From: Plicaturopsis crispa FD-325 SS-3
Taxonomy: Eukaryota; Basidiomycota; Agaricomycetes; Amylocorticiales; Amylocorticiaceae
Direction: 5' to 3'
DNA length: 64,000 bases
NCBI GenBank assembly: GCA_000827205.1
Contig: KN832566.1
Coordinates: 638,543-702,542, forward strand
Below are positions 25,101 to 36,628 of this stretch, piece after piece; within the stretch, counting starts at the first letter, position 1, and the number at the start of each line of letters is the position of its first letter. Under the pieces are notes generated by a model. The model was not told where the DNA came from. It did not search any database and worked only from the letters and a program-made list of their open reading frames with translations. Made by a program: the position numbers and the translations under genes.

Positions 25101-26415
25101 ATGTTGTTCCTCACCACGCTCTTTTGCGCCCTCCCGCTCGCGTTCGCGCGTCCCACCGGCACGGTTCCGCGCGGCGACAACGAGACGTCTACGGCGGACC
25201 CGATGCCCGTCGATGCCGCGCGCGCTGCTACGTTCGTGCGCCCCGCGCACTTCGCGTCGCTCGCGTACTGCTCGACGAAGCAGCTGAGTACCTCGGCCAT
25301 CGACAAGGTGGTGCCCGGGGTCGAGCTTTTACAAAGCGGCGGCGGTGAGTCGTGTTCTTCGGGTTCAGGGTATCTGATACTTAACGGAGTGCGTCTGCAT
25401 TATGTGTGGATTTAGATGGTGGTGCGACCCCAGTGTGTGAGTAATCCCCCTTCGACGCGTGGGCGTGCACTTTCTGATGCGTGCCTGCTCATTCTGGGTG
25501 TTGTCTCGGACAGACTACATCGCCCACGATCCTGAAAACCAGAGCATCGTCGTCGCTCACGAGGGCACGGATCCCACGAACCTGTAAGGACGGCAAAGTG
25601 TAATCTCCATGTATACTGTCTGACTAGGAGCAGCCTGTCCATAAAAAACGACCTTGCGTTCAAGCTCGCCGACCTCAATTCCATGCGGTTCCAACTCCCA
25701 AATCGTGCGTACGACTTAGCACATGCATATTGTATCCAGACTGACACAGATACAGAGGACGGCGTGCAAGTGCACGACGGGTTCCAGAAGACGTTCGAGC
25801 GCACAGCAGATGCCGTGCTCGCGGGCGTAACGAGCGCACTAAAGTCCAAGAACGTGAGCAAGATTGACATCGCGGGACACTCCCTCGGTACGTCCCCCTC
25901 CCCCACCTACCGCAGCCCATTCTCGTCCCAACTAATCGATCTCCAGGCGCGGCGCTGGCGACCATGGATGCGCTGATGTTCAAGCAGCATCTGCCGGATG
26001 TGCAGATGTCGATAACGCTCTTCGGCCTCCCGCGCGGCGGGAATCAGGAGTTCGCGGACCTCGTGAACGCGAACCTCGGCAGCACAGGCTTCACGTTCAT
26101 CACGAACCAGCACGACCCGGTCCCGGAGGTGCCGCCGCGCTTCCTCGGGTACGTGCACCCGCAGGGGGAGGTGCACATCCTGGACGACGACGCGCAGGGG
26201 AACGCGAAGACCATCGTCGCGTGCCCCGGGCAGGAGAACGAGGTGCGTATTCCGTTGTGGTGTCCCGAGGGTCATTGTGGCTGACGATTACGTTTGCGGT
26301 ATAGCATTGCTCTGAGGGCAACTCGTTGCTGGATGCGAGCGTTCAGAACCACTTGGGCCCGTATTTCCAGGGCATCAAGATGAGTGCACCGGACTGCCCG
26401 CTCGGCGCGAACTAG
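25101..26415 (+). CDS. Secreted class 3 lipase (copy 1)
   Basis: This is an alpha/beta hydrolase of the fungal triacylglycerol lipase (class 3) type. A cleavable signal peptide is clear (MLFLTTLFCALPLAFA, cut near ARP). The fold follows with FVRPAHFASLAYC, then IAHDPENQSIVVAHEGTD carrying the oxyanion-side HEGT. The nucleophile elbow is AGHSLGA (the Ser codon lies just before an intron at about 25890). The acid is in TNQHDPVP and the His in YVHPQGEVH. Cysteines near the C-terminus (CSEGNS, CPLGAN) likely form disulphides. Six or seven introns interrupt it. It is the upstream half of a tandem pair with the gene at 27168, same strand, 752 bp apart. All catalytic residues are present. Substrate preference cannot be read from sequence. 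Confidence 0.94.
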
Positions 26416-27167
26416 TCGTCCGCCGGCGTGCTCCCGTTCCAGTACTCTGGGATCTTGAAGGGATGGTGTTGTAAGAGAAATGCGCTGTTTCTATTTATCT
26501 TAGCTATCGGGAACATATCTATACCCTACCTGCTTATTTATTCGTAACCAGGACCGCTGCAAGTCTTGAGCAAGGTGAACAGCTTTCAGCATGGTTGCAG
26601 ATCGCCATGTGGTTTGCGTTGGCTTTGAACTCCGCGAACTTGTTCGCTACTGTAAAACTCAAAATAGACAGGCCTTTCTGTCCTCCTCCTCCCACCTCCT
26701 CGATTCTCCAGCTCAGGGGAAGGCTCTACAGGAGCACTAAACTGGTCGACAATAATGTTCCTCGAATTTGTCGAACAGCCCATCTGTATCTCTCGCCTGC
26801 GTTTCACTCTTCGAGGCAACCACCGACGCACTGTCGCGTTGTCGAGATTCTGCTTTACAGTTACGATCATACTGACATATGTACCACATCTCCCGAATCT
26901 AATCTGCGCAGATGCCAACATGACCCGTCGCAGGCTGTGCCATGCGGTTCTGTAAAAGGTCTAACGCGAGAGCGCCTTGAGAGTTTTTTCTCTGTCTCTC
27001 TTTCTCTCTTCGTCTTCCCGACGTTCTCTGTGCCGGCTCACCCCCCGCCTCGGTGGTTTCCTGTAAGGCTGGTCTTTACAGTTGTGCGCGCTCTGAAACC
27101 GTTTCCGACCAGTGGACTCCCCGCGCGCGCCTCCTCCGAAACCCCAAACTAATCCAGCAACGACGCC
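26416..27167. other. Spacer between the two lipase genes
   Basis: This 752 bp region should include the 3' end of lipase 1 and the promoter of lipase 2. A T/C-rich run (TCTCTGTCTCTCTTTCTCTC, about 26988-27007) lies 160 bp before the second start. Apart from this I see nothing. Confidence 0.4.
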
Positions 27168-28576
27168 ATGATGCTCGTGCTCCCGACACTCCTTTGCGCC
27201 CTCCCCCTCGTTTTAGCGCGGCCCACGGGTCTCGCCGTCTCCCGCGCGGACAACGACAACTCGACCGCCCCGCCGACCACGGTGTCTGCGCAGAGCGCCG
27301 CGGCCGCGTTCGTGCGCCCTGCGCAGTTCGCGTCGCTGGTGTACTGCGACGAGGCGAAGGTGAATACGTCGAACGTGGACACCATACTTCCGGGCGTCGA
27401 GATTCTGCAGACGGGCGGTAGTGAGTACCTCATATACCAGTATATTTGACTACGTGAGCCGGGCTGATGAGGAGGTGTATAGACGACGGGACCGTCCCTC
27501 TATGTGCGTTTTGTCCGCCTAATCCACTGTGAAGGCAATGTGTATTAATTCACTGGGTATAGATTTCGTCGCGCACGACCCGGACACGCAGAGCATCGTG
27601 CTCGCGCACCAGGGCACGGACGTCCAGAACATGTGCACATTTCCCTCTTCCACATCCTTCCTAACCTCACACCTGACGAGCTGTACAAAGTCTCTCCGTA
27701 GCGAACGACATCAAATTCGCGCTCGTCGACCTGTCCTCGCGCTTCAACACCAGCGGCCGTGCGTCCTCCGCTCTATTTCTATCTGCGCATATAGGGAGAC
27801 TCGCTGACCGATCCGCGTGGGAAACAGATGACAATGTGCAGGTGCACCAAGGCTTCCAGGAGGCGTTCGAGCGCACGGCGGACAGCATGCTCAAGGGCGT
27901 GACAGACGGCCTCGCATCCAAGAACGTCAGCAAAGTCCTCGTCGCCGGACACTCCCTCGGTGCGTCCCCATCCTCCCCTCCCCTCCCCTCCCCTCTTATC
28001 CCCTCCCTTCCGCTCGCTGATATTCACGTCAACCCTTTTAGGCGCGGCCGTAGCAACCATGTCCGCCCTCTTCCTCAAACAACAGCTCCCCTCCAACGTC
28101 GAGCTAACAACGACCGTCTTCGGGCTCCCGCGCGGCGGGAACCAGGGCTGGGCGGACCTCGTCTCCGGCACCCTCGGCGCCTCGAACGGCACCTCATCCT
28201 TTACGCCCAACTCGAACGCGAACACGGGGGCCTTCACGTTCATAACGAACCAGCACGACCCGGTGCCGAGCGTGCCGCCGCAGTTCCTGGGGTACGTGCA
28301 CCCTGCGGGGGAGGTGCACATCGAGGCTGTCGACAGCGCGGGGAATGCGACGACGGTGGTGGCGTGTCCGGGGCAGGAGAACGAGGTGCGTGCTATCTTA
28401 ACCAGTTTTATCTAAAGGGAGGAGGGGATGGAGGCTGATTGTGTGTGTGTGGGTGTGGTTTACAGAACTGCTCGGAGGGCAACTCGATTCTGCAGGTGGA
28501 TGTGAAGAACCACATCGGGCCTTACTTCCAGAACATCTCGATGAGCGGGAAGAACTGCCCCCTCGGCGCCAACTAG
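27168..28576 (+). CDS. Secreted class 3 lipase (copy 2, tandem paralogue)
   Basis: It has the same architecture and intron pattern as the upstream lipase. A signal peptide leads (MMLVLPTLLCALPLVLARP). The conserved blocks FVRPAQFASLVYC, VAHDPDTQSIVLAHQGTD and HQGFQEAFERTADSM follow. The elbow is AGHSLGA, split by an intron containing a CCCCTCC-rich tract at about 27965-28010. The acid in TNQHDPVP and the His in YVHPAGEVH complete the triad, and the same C-terminal CPLGAN precedes the stop. It differs mainly by an inserted Asn/Ser/Thr-rich loop (about 28175-28230: NGTSSF, NSNANTGAF) with possible N-glycosylation sites, next to the segment before the acid. The pair clearly arose by tandem duplication. 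Both copies look functional. Confidence 0.94.
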
Positions 28577-29152
28577 CTCCTGTGCCTATGCATGACGGTA
28601 GTGGGTCGTAGGTCGTGGGTCGACGGAGGCAGTCTACGTTATTTATTTATGCTGTTCTGTGTTTTCACGCTTTGGGTGAATGGGATGTCTTTTGGGTCTT
28701 TGTATTCCCTGATGATACAGTGCACACCAAGCGCTAAGGATCGACGAGCCACGGGAGTCGGGTGCTCAGCGCTCAGTAAGGGTAGAACTGCATGCAGGGT
28801 GAAAATCATGATAAAGCGTGTTGTTGTACAGCATGTAGAGTAATGGACAACAGTTTTGAGGTGGAGGGAAGGCGTTGCCGGACGCCTACGATATATATAT
28901 ATGTGGGATGCAACTGAACGCGACGGAGTATGATGAGATGAACAAGATGATTGACGAGCATAAGCAGATGAGCATGAGACGGAGACGGTGCAAAGCGAAG
29001 GAGAGGGTCCAATAGAGCGAGAAATGAACAAGACAAATAAATGCGAAATCATGGTGATAAATACGGTGCAACTAGATGGAAGGGCAGGTACGTTCAAAAT
29101 CATAGGTTCATAGAAATCAGCAAAGGAAAGCGAAACGTAACCCAAAGACGAC
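28577..29152. other. Convergent intergenic region with a short AT microsatellite
   Basis: This 576 bp gap lies between the lipase 2 stop and the stop of the minus-strand gene at 29153. An (AT)n tract of about 14 bp lies near 28889-28902. No gene is recognisable. Confidence 0.4.
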
Positions 29153-29929
29153 TCAAGTCGCCTTCATCTCATGGATGTTGAAGCACCCGCCGCCATCGAC
29201 GTCCATGCCCATGTTCTCGCCCTTGTCGAACGAGAACGCAGACACAGACTGAAACAACAGCCCGTCCCCGTTCCCCTCCGTCTGCGCCCGGTGCATCAGC
29301 GGACGGCGGAATGCGGAGTCGGACGACGGGAATGGTAGAGGCGGGACGGGCGGGAGAGGCGCCGTGGGCGGCGGTGCGGTCGGCGCGCGCTTAAGTCTGC
29401 GCCCAGGTCTGTACGCTCAATGAGTACTCCGAAATGAAACACGCGCAGGATTAAACGGCACTGACCGCAAGCCCCCGACGCTCCCACTGCGCATGCGGGC
29501 AATGAGGCTCCCAGACTCGGCGGCGACGCTCGCGCTCCCGCTGCGTGCGCGGCCGGCGGGCGACATCAGCGAGCCCATGGCGGTGAATGAGGTGCGCGCC
29601 GTGCGTGCAGGCGACTTGACGCCGGGCATGGGCGCCGCGGCGGGCGTCAGACTGCTCCTGCGCTTGCGCAGACGCGGGACTGGTTTGTCTTTCGAGTACC
29701 TGGCGGGCTCGATGGCGCTGAGGCGCGGTGTGGGGGATGTGGGCGTGGGCGTTGTCTGTCTGTCGATGGGACTGCGGGGGATGACGGAGTCGACGGGGCT
29801 GGGAGGTATGGCCATGGGCGAGGAGGCCATGGGGTCTGTCAATAAGGGCGAGGGCGGTTCGGGGTAATCTCTGTGACGAGGAGTGTGCGGGACGAGGCCG
29901 GAGGAGAAGAGGTCGGAGTAGGAGGTCAT
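29153..29929 (-). CDS. Hypothetical Ser/Pro-rich basic protein
   Basis: I do not recognise this protein. Two exons give about 240 residues starting MTSYSDLFSSGLVPHTPRH. The intron (GTCAGT...ACAG, about 29409-29471) is clean and keeps the frame from GGLR into PGRRLKRAPTAPPP. The protein ends HEMKAT. It is rich in S-P and T-P dipeptides (PRSPID, PTPTSPTP) and in Arg/Ser, with VPRLRKRRSS and RTARTSFTAM. That composition suggests a disordered phosphoprotein with proline-directed kinase sites. It has no signal peptide, membrane helix or known fold. The coding-like composition through both exons and the good splice sites support a real gene. Confidence 0.65.
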
Positions 29930-30343
29930 GGCGGGCGGGTGGTCGTGAGTTCGATCCTGTGCGCGGTCGTATGTTGCAGGACGATGGGCGTTATGTTTCT
30001 TGGCTTTTGAGGAGATGGAGAGAACAAGAGAACAAGGAACGTCGAATTTCACAGAAAGTGGAACTTGGAACATTTTCCCGGGTCCATTTCCGGGTCGTGC
30101 CAAACATCGCGTACACAACGCGTCACCCTGGCAGCAGCGGAACACTGACCATAACATGCGTCGAGAAATACATACATCGAGAAATACAATTTTGAGTACA
30201 GGATACGAGTAGTTTACACCACTAGAGGGCTAGGAACGACTTGAATCTATGTAGGTCGGTATGAAATTGTGCGCCCAAATAATACTAGACGTCTCACCTA
30301 AGTAGGGGCCGTTCAGACCAAGTTCAGACAAAGCAAATACAAC
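29930..30343. other. Intergenic spacer
   Basis: This 414 bp stretch lies upstream of the Ser/Pro-rich gene and downstream of the first MYND family member. A small direct repeat, GAGAAATACA, occurs twice near 30159-30189. Nothing else is visible. Confidence 0.35.
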
Positions 30344-31990
30344 TCAAGATGTAGGGATACTATTCATGTGCGCGAACAGTCTAGGAAGCATGTATTCATC
30401 GAATGCAACCTGGGACGGTAAAGCCTGTTCTCGCTGGTCCAAATGACCACAGTGCTTTTTATGTTCTGTCCAGGCGGATCGTTGACACTCCTTACCACAG
30501 TAGACAGTCTACACGACATGATCGATGAGCATGCCACAGAATTTAGAGAAAACAGGGCACTGACTATTTTGCACTTTGCACAGACCGCAAAAGGTGTGGT
30601 ACTGGGCCCTTCGACCGCATGGCACCCGGTGCCTTCACACAGACGGAACAAGGCACCTCCGGAGATGCCTATCTTGGCGCACCTTTCAATATCCTCCCTG
30701 GGGCGCGAGTCCACACCGGACACAATGTACTCGTCGACAGCGGCATTCCATTTGTCCTGCCACTGTGCGCACAGGAATTTGCTGGTGCCGCGGCCTTGCG
30801 GTCTAGAAATCCTTGAGCGCTCAGCAGCCGATTGTGCGCCCCAAAGACACAGCAACCCACCTGGGGATGAAGTCGACGAGCTGCAGCGCATATGCATAGG
30901 CAGGGTCCGCCATCCCGTTCGCGCACATGTCGATAGCCGCAACCGTCTGGCACCATTTCATCATCTCGTCGTAAACAGGGTCCGGCGGCCCGCCAGCCAC
31001 GCCCTGCGTGTTCAAGAACGGGAGCACCCGCATCATCCGCGCTTTCGCCGCGTCGTCGAACCCGCCGGGCGCCTTCGACAGGAAGCCCGGCACCGGCAGC
31101 GACTTCTGCAGCACGCACTGGATCCACTGCTCCTCCGCGTCCCACTCCTCGACGTACACGATGTCGCGCCGGCGGCAGCACTGCGCGTACGTCTTCGCGG
31201 ACCCGCATTTGCAGATGAACTCGGGCGGGTAGCCCTGCGGCGGCCGCCCGCGCGCGGCGTGACACTCCGCGAGCGTCTTGCCGGAGAAACACGGGCAGAG
31301 GCGAGGGGGCCGTGTCCGCGCGCGCGTGCGGCTGGCTGCAACCAGGGCGTGGAAGCGTCTCTTGTCGCGGGCGGATTTGAAGAGGTCTGCGGGGGAGGAG
31401 ATGTGCTGGTGTGGGGGCGCGGGCGCACGCGGAGCGGTGTCGATACCGTGCGCGATGAGGAGCACGATGATGTCCCAGCTGGCTGAGGCGCACGCGAGAT
31501 GGAGGTGCGTGAATCCGTGTTTGACGATGTTGATGTTGGCGTGCTGCTCGATGAGAATCCGGGCGACCAGCTGGAGCCTGCGCACCCTGGCTTCGCGGTG
31601 CGGTGCCGGCTCGCGCGTCGCGGTGGGTGAAGGCGTCGCACACTCAATCAGCTTGGCTAACGCGATGCACAGAGGCGTATCGCCGTCGACATTGGGGAGA
31701 TCTGTGGTGACGCCTAACCGAATCATTTCGCATAGGAGCAGGGGGTCTGCATGGGACGCGGCTAGATGGGCCATGGTGAGGATGGGCGATGGACGCTCTC
31801 CCGGCAGGGTCGCATGAACGCTGCTATCGGGCGCTATGCTGTCCCCAGGAACGGTGCTCACCATCGCAAGGCGTCGGCGATGGGTCGTTTCCTCGTAGAT
31901 GTGCGATTCGTAGCCGACATTCAACTTCGGATCGCCTATGATTTTCTGCACAAAGTCGCTGGGGAGATGAGGCTTGGACAATGGCGCCAT
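30344..31990 (-). CDS. Ankyrin-like / SEC-C-like / MYND finger protein, family member 1 (subfamily I)
   Basis: This is the first of six paralogues. The start MAPLSKPHLPSDFVQKII is the family N-terminus. Ankyrin-like repeats occupy about residues 70-210 (LTMAHLAASHADPLLLCEM, DGDTPLCIALAKLI, FTHLHLACASASWDIIVLL). Two zinc-type SEC-C-like motifs follow: CPCFSGKTLAECH and CKCGSAKTYAQCC. A linker leads through DFIPR, then a phase-2 intron, to PQGRGTSKF and AAVDEYI. The C-terminal MYND finger is CEGTGCHAVEG, then VCAKCKI, intron, YCGKECQRSAW and HKKHC. The last exon (stop at 30344) was read directly: it ends AFDEYMLPRLFAHMNS plus a short tail. MYND fingers normally bind proline-rich peptides. The function of this combination is unknown. 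It is convergent with nothing; the RanBD gene lies upstream, 586 bp away, on the same strand. Confidence 0.88.
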
Positions 31991-32576
31991 GACTCCTAGT
32001 CGGTTGTGTTGGTATCTGGTACTGTTAGCCTGATGAAATGGTGTCCGTCAACGTACAAACGTGAGTCTTGGATGTAACATAAACTTGGTAAGAAGACAAA
32101 AGCGAGTAAGGCAATATTGCAAAGTGCTGTAGCTGCTCCTTGCGCACAGTCGCATTGACAGCCGTGTAGCAGCCGTGTAGTCCCTGTACTATTGACCGCG
32201 TGTGGGAAAGACATTGCAATGCCATAACGTGCATACGGTATTGTACCCATTTGATAGGGCAATGTTAGGGTATCATGCATTCATGCCTTGCATTACGATC
32301 GCCGCCCTGTACAATGTATGTACAGTCAATAAATACTTGCGTTACAGCTCTGTGCCCGGGCCTCCACAGAAAGGCCAGCTTTCGACCCCGAGAAATCGCC
32401 CGTGGCGCGTAGCCTGCCCCGATCGGCTATGACAGTTAATGACCATAGCGGACCCCTTGCGCAGAAGATCGCATCTATACCCAGAGCTAGACGCTCAGTG
32501 ACGCTATCCTGGGACGGGCGCGGCGGCGCAGGCCAAGTGCCGCGAGGATAGCATACCCACACAGATGTGTAGGTCA
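31991..32576. other. Intergenic spacer
   Basis: This 586 bp gap separates family member 1 from the 3' end of the second Ran-binding gene. No repeat, RNA gene or coding segment can be supported. Confidence 0.35.
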
Positions 32577-34305
32577 CTAAGCTGCGGGTACAACGAGATG
32601 CTCGTTCTTCAACAGCGCATCTGCAAAGTCTCGGAATTCGTCCTTCGACGCTCTCCCAGGCTACAACAGAAATTCTCGTCAACGACAATGAACCAGGACG
32701 AAGGAAAGACGCCATACCTTCAGAGCGTACACGACGAGCTCATGTCCCCCATCTGCGGACAGCCCGTTCCCTTCTACAGGCTCTTTGAGGGCGACCCGCA
32801 GTATGCGCTCGTCCCGGTCATATGTGCAGCGTACAAGGGGCTGCAAGCGGACGTTGAGCGATACCTTCCACAAGGGCTCGCGACGGAACACTGCACAACA
32901 TGAGCATGCAATATGACGATACGAATGGATGCCAGGACTCACGTAGGCGTTCCTCACGGGTATCCCTGTGCACGAGGAGCTTGACGGTCCCCACCATGCC
33001 GGTGGTGAAATCTTTCTTGCCGCGTTTGACGAAGAGCTTGACGCCCTTCAGCTCGGACTTGACGTCCTCGTGCTCCTCGCCCGTGGAGCCTAATTTTGGA
33101 GGCTGAGCAGAAGGTGACAGCGCAGAGGGTGAGGACGTACAGTGCAAAGCGGGCTTCAGGTCGCCGTGCGAGCCGAGGGGACTGCTGGAAGCTATTTCGC
33201 CCTCTTCTAGGGCTACAGAGCCGAAAGCATTCATGTTTGAGGATTCGCCGTTACTGGCCCAGGCGGGCCTTTGCGTGCCTGGTGTCGGCGCAGAATTCCG
33301 TCGCATGGACGAGTACGGGGAGTCAGCGCCTGCGAAGGAGGCGAATCCTCTGATGGGAGACTGCGCGGGCGAATGAGGTGTCTGTGCAGTGCCATGGGAG
33401 GGAGCGGGCGCGGGTACTTCTGGAGAAGGAGGCGTATATGGAGTCTGTAGGATCGATCAATACTTTTGAGTGATAACAGGCCAGGAAACATCGCAATCTC
33501 ACTGAAGGGGCGGGGGCAGCCTCGGTTGCCTCCTCATTTGAGATAGTTGGAACGACGACAACATTCTCTTCCACATTGACAACGTCGCTGACATTCGTGG
33601 CCTGGACATGAAAGTCAGAAAACTCTTGTACAGCTGTATAAACGGTGGAAAAATATGACCTCCGCAGGACCTTCATTGATCTCTATGGAAGGGGTCGGGG
33701 AGGGTACTCCTCCATCAGGAGATGGGCTCAGACTTTCCAAAGCCTGCATCGAGCAACATACCATTCAACACAAATCACCATACCAAATGAAGGATACTGA
33801 CCTGCTCCCCGTTATTTCCTCGCGGCGGCGTCTTGCTCCGTTTCTTAGGGATGGGGCCGAACTGTCAATACATGAGCTTCCACATAGTAAGAGACACGAA
33901 AAAATGAGCCATATACGAACAACATCGTGGTCTTCGGACGCCTTCCGTTTCAGCGACACAGGCTCGCCGGCGGCGGGGGCATAGTCGAAACTATCAGACG
34001 CAAGCGCAACGGCCTCCACTCCGACGGCAGGAGAAGGCTCGTCCGGGGTATCAATCGAGCTGTCATCAGAGCTCGTGCTGGGCGTGCTGCTGCGGCTCTC
34101 CCCAGCGCGCAAACGGCGTTCCCTCTCGCTGGTTGATCGATATGAATACAAGTACAAGGCGGTTTAGCCGACGGCGAATTGGGGAACTGACAAGGCGGGG
34201 CGGCGGCGCGACATGCGAGACCTTTTCGCGTAGCTGTAGCCAAGGGTGGCGGCGAAACCAGCAATTCCGCAGGCTACAAAGTGGATGTCGGTGAACGGGA
34301 GCATA
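32577..34305 (-). CDS. RanBP1-type domain protein with an N-terminal hydrophobic segment
   Basis: The first exon begins MLPFTDIHFVACGIAGFAAT. This is a plausible single membrane anchor or signal anchor, followed by basic residues (KRSRMSRRR). A polar, Ser-rich middle comes next (SSTPSTSSDDSSIDTPDE, SLKRKASED, IPKKRSKTPP). The C-terminal Ran-binding domain spans about 33110-32580 (GVKLFVKRGKKDFTTGM, VKLLVHRDTREERLLFRRE, WKVSLNVRLQP). The closing helix is EFRDFADALLKN, ending LVVPAA. The RanBD order of blocks matches Ran-GTP-binding domains of the RanBP1 superfamily. The first intron (GTCAGT...CAG, phase 2) joins the anchor exon to ERERRLRAGES. About six introns are present. If the anchor is real, this is a membrane-tethered RanBD protein, distinct from the soluble nuclear one at 19334. 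Confidence 0.78.
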
Positions 34306-35050
34306 TTGCGATACCTCGTCTTCGTTGTCGTCGCAATACAGACGGATGGGTAGGATGGTAGGATGGTAGGGGGCGCCTGGGAATCGATATCACTAGAAGA
34401 GAAAATATGCAGGTCTCTGGGACGAGGACGGGGGTAGATATCGACGACGTCCGAGGTTTTGACCGGGGGGAGTTATCTTGCCTGCTGGATAACATGCTGG
34501 ATGCCCCGGCCTCATGACCACCACGAGTTTCGCGTACGCCTCGTGTCGATCCTCGTGGTGTCCTAGCCATGTCTTGCGCGATAGAGCATAGTACATATCA
34601 TTGCAAGTACTTATGCTAAGTACAGATGTTGTATATTCTGCGCGGTATGGCACTAAGCAGAGGGTCGCCCTGAAAATCTGCTGCTCCGGTACTTCAGTCG
34701 TCGATCGGCGCGCAAAGACAGGAATAACAATCACCATGCTCCTTAAACTCCCAAACTTCTCCGAGTCCCATGCCTCTGGCAGAGAGATGCTCGATTCTGG
34801 TGTAGATTCAGCCGGTTCTAGCAGACGATGCCACGGCAGGTCGTGGCGGTAGCGGTTAAAGACGTGTGAACCGGGGCGCGTCCGTGGTCGGTTTCCTGCG
34901 TTATCCCGCCACGTCCGACTGGCCACGTCAGTGCGAAAGTTCGAGCATCTGGGAACCTGCGCGGTGCAGGAATCTGAAAAGCCAACTTTCTTAGAGCTTC
35001 GCTTGCACTAAACACACTCATTGTCTCTCCCGAGCGAGGTCGTTGCAGCC
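34306..35050. promoter_or_regulatory. Divergent intergenic region
   Basis: This 745 bp region lies between the divergent RanBD and PDI-like genes and probably holds both promoters. A short direct repeat, GGTAGGATGGTAGGATGGTAG, lies near 34346-34366. Nothing else is recognised. Confidence 0.4.
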
Positions 35051-36628
35051 ATGTTATTGCCCCAAGTGCTCGCGCTCACCCTCGCGCTCGCGCCGTCGTT
35101 CGCGTCGGCCGCGATATTCCCCCCGGACTCGCTCGTCAAGATGATAGACGCCAAGGGCTTCAGGAAAGCGATGAGGGAGAACGTGCGTGCCCTACATACC
35201 CAGGCCTATATCGCGTTATGTCTGACCCGTTTTCCTCAGCAAACAAGCATCGTCGCGTTCGTAGCCCCATGGTGTGGTGTACGTGAACTGCACTAGGAAC
35301 TTTCGCGCGGTAAAGCTGACTGTGGGGTGTGTGTCTAGCACTGTCAACGGATGGCGCCAGAATACAGCAGAGCAGCGCTCGGCCTGTATCCCCTGGTTCC
35401 CGCGTATGCTGTGGATTGTGACCAGGACAGCAACAAACGGCTATGTGCAGAGCAGGTACATCCTGCACCCTCCTAGCATGGAACGTATCGCTCATGTGTA
35501 TGCAGGGCGTGAAAGGTTTCCCTACGGTCAAGCTCTTCCCTCGGGGGAAGACCATGGCGCCGATAGAGTACAACTCCGGCGAGCGGACTGCGAGCGCGCT
35601 TTTCTACTTCGCGACACGCCGGATACCACACAATAACAAGAAACTATACCATGTCGAGGACATCCCGGAATGGGTAGCCCAAGTGCGTAGCATCGTCAGG
35701 AATACTGGCATCGTTTAATGTTTTGCTTCAGAACACGGACAAGCCGCGCGTTCTTCTGTTGACGAAGGAGAAGAAAGTCCCGCTGCTTTGGCAGGTCCTG
35801 GGGAACAAGTATAAGGACCAGCTACTGCTTGCGTCTCACCGCGACCGCAAAGGAAAATCCTCTGTCAAGCTCGGCTACGAGGCCGGCGAGAAGAAACAGG
35901 CGAAAGTTCTCCTTTACCCCGTCGGGTCCACAACGCCAGTGCGCTATGAAGGTAAGTCTCCTACCTTCTCTCTTTCAGTACGCCGTATAACTAAGACGTC
36001 TACCTCAAAAGGCTTAAATAAACTGGACTCGCTCTCCAAATTCTTCGACTCCGTCCTGGACGGCACCGCCGACATCAAGTTCCTCAACGAGGCCGCGCGC
36101 GCGGAGGAGTTCGTCCCCGACGAGAAGGAGCTCGAGATCGAGCAGAAGCAGGAGGCGCAGCGCATCGCGCTCGCGCACGGCGGCTTCACGAACCTCATCG
36201 ACTTCGAGGCCGCCGTCAAGTCCGGGAAGGCCGCGGACTGGCACGACGTGAACGGGTACCCCGGGATGATGGGGGGTGCCCCGCCGCCAAAGAAGGCAGA
36301 CGAGAAACGCGCAGACGACGGGGAAGCGGAGAAGGCACCGGCCGCTGCTGAGACGCCATCGGAGGAAAGTCCTAAGGCCAAGAAAGAGGACCCGATACAC
36401 AAGATGCTGAAGGCGGCGAAGGAGAAGGCAAAGACGGAGGCGGAGGCTGTTGCGCAACCCAAGACGCCTGACGCTCGCGACGCGGCCTCGCAGACGTCGG
36501 AGACACCCGCCGTGGAGACTGAGGCGGCATCTTCTGCACCCTCCGAGCCCAAGGCCACCCCCGCTGAGCCTCAGACGCCCGAGGAACCAGAGCCGGCAAA
36601 GAACGAACACATTCCGGACGAACTGTAA
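35051..36628 (+). CDS. ER protein disulphide isomerase-like protein (one thioredoxin domain, acidic tail)
   Basis: A signal peptide (MLLPQVLALTLALAPSFASA) precedes one thioredoxin domain with active site APWCGHCQRMAPEY. An intron starting GTACGT splits it between G and H, at 35279 onward. EQGVKGFPTVKLFPRGK carries the cis-Pro. A second, redox-inactive thioredoxin-like region follows (KPRVLLLTKEKKVPLLWQVL). A long coiled, then Ala/Glu/Lys/Pro-rich tail of about 200 residues leads to the C-terminus HIPDEL, a KDEL/HDEL-like ER retrieval signal. The layout is closest to fungal P5/Mpd1-type PDIs, which form or reshuffle disulphides in the ER lumen. The charged tail is longer than in Mpd1. Start, signal and retrieval motif are consistent with one intact gene of about 430 residues. 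Confidence 0.9.
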
